Source: Aurantimonas coralicida_A (lineage in GTDB: Bacteria; Pseudomonadota; Alphaproteobacteria; Rhizobiales; Rhizobiaceae). From it: a DNA stretch of 64,000 nt. Of the stretch, positions 34,363 to 42,861 are shown in pieces. The notes under the pieces are model-generated. The model was not told the DNA's origin. It saw nothing but the letters and a program-made list of their open reading frames with translations, and did not search any database. Position numbers and translations under genes: made by a program. Location: assembly GCF_036016755.1 (NCBI RefSeq), contig NZ_JAYXIH010000005.1, positions 1-64,000 on the forward strand, written 5' to 3'. Numbering within the stretch: position 1 is the stretch's first letter; each line of letters begins with the position of its first letter.

Positions 34363-35751
34363 CTACATGCCGGAATGCGTTCCCCCACTGGGCATCGTCT
34401 GCCGCTTGGGTTTCGATGGCAGCGCGCTGCCCTGCGCACTGGACGCGGGAGCCGCTGTCGCGTCGGGCAGCGATCCGGTCCATTCGTAGGCCACCGTTCC
34501 AGGGGGATTTTCATAGTCGCCGGGATCTTCGTAGTCGCCGGCCTCGATCCCCTCCCGCACCTTCACCACGGTGAACATGCCACCCATTTCGAGTGAGCCG
34601 AACTGTCCCCAGCCGGCCATCATCGGAATGGTGTTGTCCGGGATCGGCATCGACATTTCCGCCATATCCGCCATGCCCTTCGTTCCCATCGGCATGTAGT
34701 CCGGCTGGACCGTGCGGATCTTGCGGGCGACGTTGGTCTTGTTGGCTCCGATGAAGGTCGGGACATCGTGCCCCATCGCGTTCATCGTGTGATGCGACTT
34801 GTGGCAGTGCAGGGCCCAATCGCCCGGATGGACCGCGTCGAATTCGTAGGCCCGCATCGCCCCCACCGGGATATCAATGGTGACCTCCGGCCAGCGTGCC
34901 TCCGGACGCACCCAACCGCCATCCGTGCAGGTGACCTCGAAATCATACCCGTGCATGTGGATCGGATGGTTGGTCATGGTCAGATTGCCGACCCGCACGC
35001 GCACCCGGTCGTCCTTGGCCACGATGAGCGGAGCCACGTCCGGAAAAATTCGGCTGTTGATCGTCCACATGTTGAAGTCGGTCATTTCCATGACCTTCGG
35101 AAGATAGGAGCCCGGATCGATGTCGTAGGATGACAGCAGGAAGACGAAGTCGCGGTCCACCGGCATGAAGGACGGGTCCTTCGGGTGGATGACGAAGGAG
35201 CCCATCATCCCCATCGCCATCTGCACCATCTCGTCGCCATGCGGGTGATACATGAAGGTGCCGCTCTTCAAAGCGTCGAACTCGTAGACGAACGTCTTGC
35301 CCGACGGGATCGGCGGCTGCGTCAACCCGGCCACGCCATCCATGCCGTTGGGAAGGATCAACCCGTGCCAGTGGACGGTCGTATGCTCGGGAAGCTTGTT
35401 CGAGACGAAGATGCGGATTCGATCACCCTCGACGCATTCGATCGTCGGGCCGGGCGACTGACCGTTGTAGCCCCACAGATAGGCGGTCATGCCATCGGCC
35501 ATCTCCCGCTCGACGGGCTCGGCCACAAGATGGAACTCCTTGATCCCATTGTTCATGCGGAACGGAAGCGACCAGCCGTTTAGGGTCACCACAGGATTGT
35601 AGTCCGGCCCCGCCGTTGGCATCAGCGGCGGCTGCGTTGCCGCCTCTTCCATGATCGGAGCTTCCGGCAAGCCCATGGCCGAAGTCTTCGACCACATCGC
35701 AGTCCCGGCGAGCGCGGCGCCCGCACCAATGAATTGTCTTCTGGAAAACAT
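34363..35751 (-). CDS. multicopper oxidase, TAT-exported (CopA/CumA type)
   Basis: 462 residues. Twin-arginine signal SRRQFIGAG (3-11). The four copper-binding blocks are in order: HWHG, HPHGDE, HPIHMHG and HCHKSHHTMNAM, the last giving the type 1 and trinuclear ligands. Likely oxidises Cu(I) to Cu(II) or other small reductants in the periplasm. The many methionines near MVQMAMGMMG and at the C-terminus (MADMAEMSMPIPDN) resemble Cu(I)-binding patches of copper-tolerance oxidases. It is 18 bp after the TolC-like gene. Confidence 0.9.
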   Translation of the reverse strand: MFSRRQFIGAGAALAGTAMWSKTSAMGLPEAPIMEEAATQPPLMPTAGPDYNPVVTLNGWSLPFRMNNGIKEFHLVAEPVEREMADGMTAYLWGYNGQSPGPTIECVEGDRIRIFVSNKLPEHTTVHWHGLILPNGMDGVAGLTQPPIPSGKTFVYEFDALKSGTFMYHPHGDEMVQMAMGMMGSFVIHPKDPSFMPVDRDFVFLLSSYDIDPGSYLPKVMEMTDFNMWTINSRIFPDVAPLIVAKDDRVRVRVGNLTMTNHPIHMHGYDFEVTCTDGGWVRPEARWPEVTIDIPVGAMRAYEFDAVHPGDWALHCHKSHHTMNAMGHDVPTFIGANKTNVARKIRTVQPDYMPMGTKGMADMAEMSMPIPDNTIPMMAGWGQFGSLEMGGMFTVVKVREGIEAGDYEDPGDYENPPGTVAYEWTGSLPDATAAPASSAQGSALPSKPKRQTMPSGGTHSGM

Positions 35752-35769
35752 CTGTCTGGTTCCTTCCGT

Positions 35770-37227
35770 TCAATCGCCGTCGCCATCGCCGTCGCCGGCC
35801 GCCATCTCGAGACCACCACCCGATTCGATCTCGCCGCCGCCATAGACGGCGGAGGCCAGCCCGGCATCGGCGAGATAGAAGGCGCGCTTGGCGTTGACGG
35901 AGAGGATGATCGAGGTGAGCTTGGCCCGGGTGTCGGCCAGAAGGTCGAACGTGTTCGAGATCATGCCGCTATAGGTGAGGATCGCTTCCTTCTCGATCGT
36001 CGTGCGCAGCGGTACGACGTTCGAGCGATAGTGCCTGGCGATATCGTATCGGGAGCGGTACGCTTTGTAGGCGGAGCGCGCTTCCGAGCGGATGTCGACG
36101 GCCTTTGCCGCCAAGACGTTCGCAGCCCGCAGATACGCGAATTCAGCCTTGCGAAGCCGCGCCTGACCGCTATCGAAGATCGGAATTTCCAGGCCGACCT
36201 CAAGGATACCAGAGAGCTGGTTGGTGCTTTTCTTGCTGCCGTCCTCGCCCTCTTCGGCTTCCTCTTCAAGCTCGAGCCCGGCGGCCAATTCGAGATCGGA
36301 GACGTAGCGCGTGGCCTTCGTCAGGCCGTAGGAACGCGCCAGCGCATCCAGTTCGAGCCGCGCCACCTGCAGGTCCACGCGATCGCGCAACGCCTCCGCC
36401 TCGATGGCGTTGCGGGTCTGGATATTGCGTGGCAGGCTCGGCAGCGCGTTCGGCACCTCAAAGGACAGGTTCCCTCCCCAGACCCCCATCAGCCGGATCA
36501 GCCGCTCCTTGGCGAGCTGCGCGGCCAGTCGCGCCTCTGCGGTCTGGCCAGTCAATTCCGCGTAGAACACCTGCTCACGAGCCTGATCGATCTTCGGAAA
36601 GGCCCCCGTCTTCCCGAGTTCGGTAGCAAGCTCGGCAGCCGCATCGGCCGCGACCTTCGCCCGGTTCATGTAGGCCACGGTCTCCCAGGCGCCGACCGCC
36701 TCGATCCATGCGGCCCGCGTCTGCGCGGCCAGCGCGAGCGTCGCCTCGACAGCCCGCAACCGCGCCTGAAGCACACGCACCTCGGAGACGTCCAGTCGCC
36801 GCTCGCGCGTCATCAGCCGGATGACGTTGGCCGCGATCAGCCCCTCGACGGTTCGCAGCGCGCCGATGCCGGCATAGCTCACCGCCAGATTGGGATTGAC
36901 CGGCAGGCTCTCCTGCCAGAGATCGGCAACCGACATGCCGATGTCGGCATAGGCGGCCTGCAGGCTCTTGTTGTTCAGCAACGCAACTTGCACCGCCGTT
37001 TCGACCCCGACGGTCTTGTTCGCCAAAAGCTGGCTGACACGCTTGTTGACGGCGGCCGCCTCGGCCCGATTCTGAACCCAGGCAGTTTCCTTGCCGAGGG
37101 TTGCCGCGGTCTGATCCTGCACGATCGCAAAGCCGAGCTTCGGATCAAAGTCTTCGGTGATCGCGACGCAGCCGGAGACGAAAAGGGGGACAACCGCCAT
37201 CGCGGCCTTGCGAAACACACGCATCAT
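35770..37227 (-). CDS. TolC-family outer membrane efflux lipoprotein
   Basis: 485 residues. A lipoprotein signal ends at FVSGC (Cys20). Long alpha-helical repeats with QARLRAVEATLALAAQTRAAW and a second half repeat LDALARSYGLTKATRY follow the outer membrane factor pattern. The C-terminal tail is Gly/Asp-rich (AGDGDGDGD). No periplasmic adaptor or RND pump is adjacent, so the partner must be elsewhere, or the protein has another role in copper export. Its start overlaps the stop of the small lipoprotein gene by four bases. Confidence 0.83.
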   Translation of the reverse strand: MMRVFRKAAMAVVPLFVSGCVAITEDFDPKLGFAIVQDQTAATLGKETAWVQNRAEAAAVNKRVSQLLANKTVGVETAVQVALLNNKSLQAAYADIGMSVADLWQESLPVNPNLAVSYAGIGALRTVEGLIAANVIRLMTRERRLDVSEVRVLQARLRAVEATLALAAQTRAAWIEAVGAWETVAYMNRAKVAADAAAELATELGKTGAFPKIDQAREQVFYAELTGQTAEARLAAQLAKERLIRLMGVWGGNLSFEVPNALPSLPRNIQTRNAIEAEALRDRVDLQVARLELDALARSYGLTKATRYVSDLELAAGLELEEEAEEGEDGSKKSTNQLSGILEVGLEIPIFDSGQARLRKAEFAYLRAANVLAAKAVDIRSEARSAYKAYRSRYDIARHYRSNVVPLRTTIEKEAILTYSGMISNTFDLLADTRAKLTSIILSVNAKRAFYLADAGLASAVYGGGEIESGGGLEMAAGDGDGDGD

Positions 37228-37484
37228 TTCGGCGCCTCATCTTCGGTGGCAGTTTCAGCGCCGACCGGGGCCATCGCGACGCCGGTCCGCCGCCATCCGG
37301 TTGGCTCGGCGGGACTACGCCTTGAATATCCACCAATGACCGACCGGTAATTGGTGCCGCCGGACGCAGCGGACGGGTCGTCCGCGGACGGAGAGGTAAG
37401 AACTTGCGGCAAACCCATGGGTTCGCTTGTCGCGCAGCCAGCCAGAAGCAGGCCGGGCAAGCCGACAATCATGAAGCGGATCAT
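37224..37484 (-). CDS. small putative lipoprotein of the copper cluster
   Basis: 86 residues with a lipobox LLAGC (Cys17) after a short hydrophobic signal. The mature 70 residues are Ser/Pro/Gly-rich and contain no recognised domain. It overlaps the TolC-like gene (ATGA), so both are probably made together. The name rests on signal and context only. Confidence 0.65.
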   Translation of the reverse strand: MIRFMIVGLPGLLLAGCATSEPMGLPQVLTSPSADDPSAASGGTNYRSVIGGYSRRSPAEPTGWRRTGVAMAPVGAETATEDEAPK

Positions 37485-37674
37485 TGAAAGGACCTAACGG
37501 GCGAACTTTCCCGCTCGCCGGCCGTTCACGGGCCGGTCGATACGATGAAGTTCCCAAACGTGGAGAAGCGAGAACACCTGACGCTCTAGGCGTGAGGAGG
37601 ACTCATCTGTGACGATGTCCGGTCCATCGGAGACGGCATGCGAACATCATAGGGCGCGCGGCGGCGCCGTCAGG

Positions 37675-38064
37675 TCAGGCTCGCGGGGGTCTTTTGCCAG
37701 TCGGAACCTGGCTTCCCACCAATTCGACCACGTGCCAACCGAGACCCCACTTGGAGGGCCAGTCCAGATGATATTCCGCCAACAGGTCCGGCATTGAAGC
37801 CGGCGGGCAGTGATCGTTGTGTTTGTCGCCCGTCGCCTTGGGCAAGGGCTTGGCGTCGCGGGCAGCATCGTTCGCGGCCGAAGCGACATGATCCTCGGCA
37901 ACTTCAGTAACTGATGGATCGACGATCGAAGCTGCAAATGCGCGGTCACCCGTGTGGGGCGACGCGTGCGCCAATTGAGACGAAAGCACCGCCACGCAGA
38001 AAAGCGCTGCGGCCAACAGCCGGCCTATCGCTTGCAAGGGGTGTTTCAGGTTTGTCATCGGCAT
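37675..38064 (-). CDS. secreted protein of unknown function
   Basis: 129 residues from the ATG at 38064 (38058 also possible). A signal peptide (LLAAALFCVAVLSSQLAHA) is followed by about 95 polar residues that include HNDHCPPASMPD, a His/Cys/Met cluster compatible with metal binding. No family recognised. It is about 190 bp upstream of the lipoprotein gene on the same strand, and may be the first gene of the copper cluster. A longer start at 38211 would bury the signal peptide. Confidence 0.6.
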   Translation of the reverse strand: MPMTNLKHPLQAIGRLLAAALFCVAVLSSQLAHASPHTGDRAFAASIVDPSVTEVAEDHVASAANDAARDAKPLPKATGDKHNDHCPPASMPDLLAEYHLDWPSKWGLGWHVVELVGSQVPTGKRPPRA

Positions 38065-38454
38065 CCGGGTACTGGATTCGCTGGAATCAGTCCATACTGA
38101 AATGTTCACGTCGACGTCATCGGCTTGAAAATGTTGCACTGCAAATTCATCGACTCGCGGAGCAGTGCGCATCCTCAACGAGGACGTTCGATCGCATCGC
38201 ATCGTGTCCAAACTCGGGCGACCGTGACTGAAACCGGCTCCAACCTTGCGCCAAGTTTGCGCCTTCGATCGCGAGGCCGAGAAATCGAGACTAGATCATA
38301 TCCCAAGCCTCGGACGGCCGGGTTGTTACCCGTTCGCGGAAGGAAGCGCTGGCCTCTTCCATCGAACAGTTCGGCCCGCTCGCCGAACACCTCCTCACCG
38401 GGGTCGATGGGAGCAAGGGCGCCGCAGACGATGGCAGCAGCCGCGCGAGCGGCA
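38065..38454. other. intergenic region without a supported gene
   Basis: 390 bp between the copper cluster and lolD. Frames are open on both strands but none has a family resemblance, a signal peptide or a good start. In many rhizobia dnaE follows lolD; no dnaE fragment is seen here, so the neighbourhood appears to be broken at this point. The promoter of the copper cluster's first gene should lie at the left end. Confidence 0.5.
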
Positions 38455-39150
38455 TCAACCCATCTGCAGCGGAACGACCTTCCCGGCCTCGATGGTGACC
38501 GCACGATCCATACGTGCGGCAAGCTCATGATTGTGGGTCGCGATCAGGGCCGCCACGCCGGACTGGCGCACCAGCGCCGTCAGCGCGTCGAACACGTAGC
38601 CCGCCGTCGTCGGATCGAGATTTCCCGTCGGCTCGTCGGCGAGCAGGACATGCGGCGCGTTGGCCACCGCCCGGGCGATCGCGACGCGCTGCTGTTCACC
38701 ACCCGACAGTTCGGCCGGGCGATGGTCGGCCCGCTTGCCGATGCGCATGTAGTCGAGTAGCTCCCGTGCTCGCGCGACAGCGTCCGGACGACGCTGACCG
38801 AGAATCATCTGGGGCAGCATGACGTTCTCGAGCGCCGAGAACTCCGGCAACAGATGGTGGAACTGGTAGACGAAACCGATCGAGCGACGGCGCATCTCGG
38901 TTCGCCGGTCGTCGCCGAGATTGCCGCAAGCCTGCCCGTCGATGAATACTTCGCCGCCGTCCGGCCGTTCCAGCAGGCCGGCGATGTGAAGAAGCGTCGA
39001 CTTTCCCGCCCCGGACGGCGCCACCAGCGCCACCATCTCGCCGGCGCTGATGCCGACATCGGCCGCGTCGAGAATGGTCAGGCGGTCATCGCCCTGTTTG
39101 TAGTGCCGCTCGACCTGATCGAGCCGCAGCGCAAAGGTCTCAGCCATCAT
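38455..39150 (-). CDS. lolD: lipoprotein-releasing system ATP-binding protein
   Basis: 231 residues. Walker A is APSGAGKST, the ABC signature LSGGEQQRVAIAR and Walker B VLLADEPTG. It powers release of outer-membrane lipoproteins with the LolC/E-type permease encoded just upstream (the genes overlap by four bases, 39147-39150). The alternative reading as a generic MacB-type ATPase is made unlikely by that neighbour. Confidence 0.9.
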   Translation of the reverse strand: MMAETFALRLDQVERHYKQGDDRLTILDAADVGISAGEMVALVAPSGAGKSTLLHIAGLLERPDGGEVFIDGQACGNLGDDRRTEMRRRSIGFVYQFHHLLPEFSALENVMLPQMILGQRRPDAVARARELLDYMRIGKRADHRPAELSGGEQQRVAIARAVANAPHVLLADEPTGNLDPTTAGYVFDALTALVRQSGVAALIATHNHELAARMDRAVTIEAGKVVPLQMG

Positions 39151-40451
39151 TCGTACCGCAACGCTTCGACCGGATCGAGCCGCGACGCCTGCCAGGACGG
39201 CAGGATCGTTGCCAGAAACGACAGGCCGACCGCCATCGCGACGACCAGCACCACCTCGGTCGCGTCGATCTCGGCGGGAAGCCGGCTAAGGAAATAGAAT
39301 TCGGGATTGAACAACACCGTCCCGGACAGCCACGAAAAGAACTGCCTGATGTTCTCGATATTGAGACCGAACAGTACGCCCAAGACCAGCCCGGCGAACG
39401 TGCCGGCGAGACCGATCGAGGCGCCGGTGATCAGGAACACGCGCATCACGGCGCCCCTGGTCGCCCCCATGGTTCTCAGGATCGCGATATCCCGCCCCTT
39501 GTCCTTCACCAGCATGAACAGGCCGGAGATGATGTTGAGGGCAGCTACCAGAATGATCAGCGTGAGAATGATGAACATGACATTCCGCTCGACTTCCAGC
39601 GCCGAGAAGAACGAGGCGTTCTGATCCTGCCAGGTGACGGTGTAGTTCGGGCGGTCGGCCGCCGCCTCCACCTTCGGCTGTAGCGCGCGGACGGCGTCAG
39701 GATCGTCGACGAACATCTCGATCGACTGCACCTGGTCATCCTGGTTGAAGAACAGCTGCGCCTCCGACAGGGGCATGTAAACATAGGCCGCGTCATACTC
39801 AGACAGCCCGATCTCGAAGATCGCGGTGACCGGATACGCCTTGACGCGGGGGGTCGTGCCAAGCGGCGTCACGTCGCCCTCAGGCGAGATCAAGGTAATG
39901 TTGTCGTTCAGCCGCAACCCGAGCGCCTCGGCCAACCGGATGCCGATTGCCACTCCGTCGCCGGTGTCGAATTCGGCAAGCGTGCCCTGCCGGATGTTCT
40001 CCGAGACGGGGGCGAGTTCGTCGAGATCGGCGCCGCGCACGCCCTTGACCAGCGCGCCGGTGTTCGATGTTCCGGCGCCCGATGCCAGGACCTGCCCTTG
40101 CACCAAAGGCATGGCAAAATCGACGCCCGGCACGGCTGCGATACGCTTGGTGACCTCGTCGTAGTCGCGGAGCGGCTGGTCGATTGGAAACATGATCACA
40201 TGACCGTTGACGCCGAGAATGCGGGTCAACAGCTCGCCGCGAAACCCGTTCATCACCGACATCACGATGATCAGCGCGGCCACGCCGAGCATGATCCCGA
40301 CAAACGAGAAACCGGCGATCACCGACACCCCGGCGTCGCGGCGCCGCGATCTCAGATAGCGGCCGGCCAGCATCCATTCGAAGCGCGAGAACGGCCGGGT
40401 CGAGGTGCGGCCCTCAGGCGTCGCACGGGCTGCGAAAGGGATATCGCTCAC
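39147..40451 (-). CDS. lolC: lipoprotein-releasing system permease, LolC/LolE family
   Basis: 434 residues with four membrane helices: one near residue 45 (GFSFVGIMLGVAALIIVMSVMNGFRG) and three at the C-terminus, separated by a large periplasmic domain. This is the FtsX-like layout with the LolCE MNGFR motif. A single LolC/E gene, as in many alphaproteobacteria, probably forms a homodimer with LolD. It overlaps proS by four bases upstream. Confidence 0.9.
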   Translation of the reverse strand: MSDIPFAARATPEGRTSTRPFSRFEWMLAGRYLRSRRRDAGVSVIAGFSFVGIMLGVAALIIVMSVMNGFRGELLTRILGVNGHVIMFPIDQPLRDYDEVTKRIAAVPGVDFAMPLVQGQVLASGAGTSNTGALVKGVRGADLDELAPVSENIRQGTLAEFDTGDGVAIGIRLAEALGLRLNDNITLISPEGDVTPLGTTPRVKAYPVTAIFEIGLSEYDAAYVYMPLSEAQLFFNQDDQVQSIEMFVDDPDAVRALQPKVEAAADRPNYTVTWQDQNASFFSALEVERNVMFIILTLIILVAALNIISGLFMLVKDKGRDIAILRTMGATRGAVMRVFLITGASIGLAGTFAGLVLGVLFGLNIENIRQFFSWLSGTVLFNPEFYFLSRLPAEIDATEVVLVVAMAVGLSFLATILPSWQASRLDPVEALRYE

Positions 40452-41770
40452 GCCAGTACCCGCTCGACCACGGCGGAGAGCGGCATCGTATCGCGCTCGC
40501 CGGTCGCCCTCACCTTGACTTCCGCCTCCCCCGCCTTGGCGCCGCGCGGACCGACGATCACCTGCAGCGGCAGGCCGATCAGGTCCATGGTGGCGAATTT
40601 GGCTCCGGCGCGCGTGTCCTGATCGTCATAAAGGACGTCGAGGCCAGCGGTCTGGAGCTGGCGATAGAGGTCATCGCAGGCAGCGTCGCAGGCGGCATCG
40701 CCCGGCTTCATGTTGATGAGACCGACATCGAAAGGCGCGACGGACTTCGGCCAGATGATGCCGTTCTCGTCGTGCGAGGCCTCGATGATCGCCGCCAAGA
40801 GACGGCTCGGCCCGATGCCGTAGGAGCCCATGTGGACCGGCACGTCCTTGCCGTCGGGGCCGGTGACGACCGCCTTCATCGGCTCGGAATATTTCGTCCC
40901 GAAATGGAAGATGTGGCCGACCTCGATACCGCGCGCCGCGATCTTCTGGTCCTCCGGCAGCGTGTCCCAGGCGGCGGTGTCATGCATCTCGTCCGTCGCC
41001 GCGTATGGCGTGGTCCAGGACTTGACGATGTCGGCAAGACCAGCTGCGTCATCGAAATCGACGCCCTCGCCCGGCACGTCGAGATCGAGATAGTCGCGGT
41101 GACAGAACACCTCGCTCTCGCCGGTCGAAGCCAAAATGATAAACTCGTGGCTGAGATCGCCGCCGATCGGTCCGGTATCGGCCCGCATCGGGATCGCCTT
41201 CAGCCCGCAGCGCTGGAAGGTCCGCAGATAGGAGACAAACATCCGGTCGTAGGCAGTCTTGGCACGTTCGAAGTCGATGTCGAAGGAATAGGCGTCCTTC
41301 ATCAGGAATTCCCGGGAACGCATGACGCCGAAGCGGGGCCGCACCTCGTCCCGGAACTTCCACTGGATATGGTAGAGATTGAGCGGCAGGTCCTTGTAGG
41401 AGCGGACGTAGGACCGGAAAATGTCGGTCACCATCTCCTCATTGGTCGGCCCGAACAAAAGATCGCGCTCGTGGCGATCCTCAATCCGCAACATCTCCTT
41501 GCCGTAGTCGTCATAGCGGCCGCTCTCGCGCCACAGATCGGCCGGCTGGATCGTCGGCATCAACAGCTCGATAGCCCCGGAGCGATCCTGCTCCTCGCGG
41601 ATGATCCTGCAGACCTTGTCGAGCACCTTCTTGCCGAGCGGCAGGAAGGTGTAGAGGCCAGCCGCCTGCTGGCGGATCATGCCGGCGCGCAGCATCAACC
41701 GATGGGAAACGATTTCCGCTTCCTTCGGGGTTTCCTTGAGAATGGGCAGAAAATATCGCGACAGGCGCAT
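40448..41770 (-). CDS. proS: prolyl-tRNA synthetase (short alphaproteobacterial type)
   Basis: 440 residues from the ATG at 41770, preceded by ggaaacc; a longer frame to 41860 is arginine-rich. Class II synthetase: motif 2 is in FRDEVRPRFGVMRSREF and motif 3 in GIGPSRLLAAI. The editing insertion of the E. coli enzyme is absent, which is usual for the short alphaproteobacterial form. It heads a proS-lolC-lolD transcription unit with overlapping genes. Confidence 0.93.
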   Translation of the reverse strand: MRLSRYFLPILKETPKEAEIVSHRLMLRAGMIRQQAAGLYTFLPLGKKVLDKVCRIIREEQDRSGAIELLMPTIQPADLWRESGRYDDYGKEMLRIEDRHERDLLFGPTNEEMVTDIFRSYVRSYKDLPLNLYHIQWKFRDEVRPRFGVMRSREFLMKDAYSFDIDFERAKTAYDRMFVSYLRTFQRCGLKAIPMRADTGPIGGDLSHEFIILASTGESEVFCHRDYLDLDVPGEGVDFDDAAGLADIVKSWTTPYAATDEMHDTAAWDTLPEDQKIAARGIEVGHIFHFGTKYSEPMKAVVTGPDGKDVPVHMGSYGIGPSRLLAAIIEASHDENGIIWPKSVAPFDVGLINMKPGDAACDAACDDLYRQLQTAGLDVLYDDQDTRAGAKFATMDLIGLPLQVIVGPRGAKAGEAEVKVRATGERDTMPLSAVVERVLA

Positions 41771-41988
41771 GAGGTTTCCGGTGAAATCGGTGTGTCGCGG
41801 CGCCATGGCCGCACGGTCGCGTCTTAAACGCTTGATCCTTGATTGGAAAGACGGCAACACGCCATCCGCGCATCGGCGACAAATCGGGCTGACGACGGCA
41901 TCGCCGTGACGGCGGCGCGATCAAAAAATGACACAGTCGCAAAATTCACGTGACAATCGCCGCTGTGCTGGCTAACCTTCGCTTGCAC

Positions 41989-42011
41989 AAAAAAGGCGCC
42001 GGCAAGGCGCC
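41989..42011 (-). terminator. Rho-independent terminator of the rnj-mce-DUF1467 unit
   Basis: On the minus strand GGCGCC-TTGCC-GGCGCC is followed by six T residues. It lies about 157 bp after the DUF1467 stop. On the plus strand the same repeat would sit near the 5' end of the candidate small RNA. Confidence 0.65.
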
Positions 42012-42110
42012 ATATTTGCGGTCTAGTCTTGGGAGGACGTGGTTTCCGGCGCGGCAGTCGTCGCAGCCCCGGTCAAAGTCATCGGCGGGAAATCCAGGCA
42101 CGCGACCTAG

Positions 42111-42140
42111 AATGCAAGGTGAAAGCCTTGCATTTTTTTT
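42111..42140 (+). terminator. orphan plus-strand Rho-independent terminator
   Basis: Perfect nine-pair stem AATGCAAGG / CCTTGCATT with a six-base loop, followed by eight T residues on the plus strand. No plus-strand gene lies upstream, so it marks a likely non-coding transcript. Confidence 0.75.
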
Positions 42141-42167
42141 GTGCCTGCGCTCCTGCGTCTGTGGGTA

Positions 42168-42434
42168 TCAGGTGCCGGGAATAATGTGCGGAAGATCGTC
42201 CGGCCCGAAGCCGTAGACCTGCGTCACGACGTAGAAGACCGCGAAAATCACCGTCGCGAGTAGCGTCGTCTGCGCGAGCTTGCGCCCCATCCGGGCGTGG
42301 GTCGGCGCGCTATGCGCCGTCCCGAGGATCACGTCGTCGTCTTCGATCTGCGAGCGTACTCCCAGCGGCAAGATGACAAACAGCGACACCCACCAGATGA
42401 TGAAATAAATCGCGAGCGCCGATACCCAGCCCAA
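42168..42434 (-). CDS. DUF1467 family membrane protein
   Basis: 88 residues with two helices (about 5-25 and 56-76), starting with WVSALAIYFIIWWVSLFVILPLGVRSQ, the DUF1467 signature. Function unknown; it is a fixed neighbour of mce and proS in Rhizobiales. Two bases separate it from the mce stop. Confidence 0.85.
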   Translation of the reverse strand: MGWVSALAIYFIIWWVSLFVILPLGVRSQIEDDDVILGTAHSAPTHARMGRKLAQTTLLATVIFAVFYVVTQVYGFGPDDLPHIIPGT

Positions 42435-42436
42435 TG

Positions 42437-42841
42437 TCAGACCTCCTCCAGTTCGGTCAGCGTGCCGAACATGTCACCGGGATGGATGAACAACACCGGC
42501 CGCCCATGCGCTCCGATCTTCGGCTCGCCATCGCCGAGCACCCTCGCCCCACCGGCGATCATCCGATCCCGCGCCGCTTTCAGGTCGGACACCTCATAGC
42601 AGATATGGTGCATGCCGCCCTTCGGATTCTTGGCGAGAAACGCGGCGATGGGCGACGCTTCGCCCAGCGGCTCGAGGAGTTCGACCTTGGTGTTGTCGAG
42701 CTCCACGAAGACGACCGTGACACCGTGCTCGGGCAACGCCTTTGGCTCCGACACTGTCGCCCCCAGCGTCTCGCGATAGCGCCGCACCGCTCCCGAAAGA
42801 TCGGGAACGGCCAGAGCCACATGATTCAGTCGACCGAGCAT
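42437..42841 (-). CDS. mce: methylmalonyl-CoA epimerase
   Basis: 134 residues, a VOC-fold enzyme that interconverts the R and S forms of methylmalonyl-CoA in propionyl-CoA breakdown. Metal ligands are visible in RLNHVALAVPD (His), KGGMHHICYEV (His) and the terminal Glu of GTLTELEEV; the Glu in VFVELDNTKVELLEPLG also fits. Length is typical. The gene is followed by DUF1467 and preceded by rnj at 20 bp. Confidence 0.92.
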   Translation of the reverse strand: MLGRLNHVALAVPDLSGAVRRYRETLGATVSEPKALPEHGVTVVFVELDNTKVELLEPLGEASPIAAFLAKNPKGGMHHICYEVSDLKAARDRMIAGGARVLGDGEPKIGAHGRPVLFIHPGDMFGTLTELEEV

Positions 42842-42861
42842 GGCATTTCCCTCGACGGGTT

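Larger units (their letters stand above)
41983..42140 (+). ncRNA. candidate small RNA between proS and the DUF1467 gene
   Basis: No coding frame is supported in the 397 bp between these two minus-strand genes, yet a canonical plus-strand terminator closes it at 42111-42140. A possible promoter (gtgaca, 41950, with gctaac about 15 bases on) lies upstream. The RNA would be about 155 nt. The 5' end is uncertain, and no known small RNA family is recognised. Confidence 0.4.
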
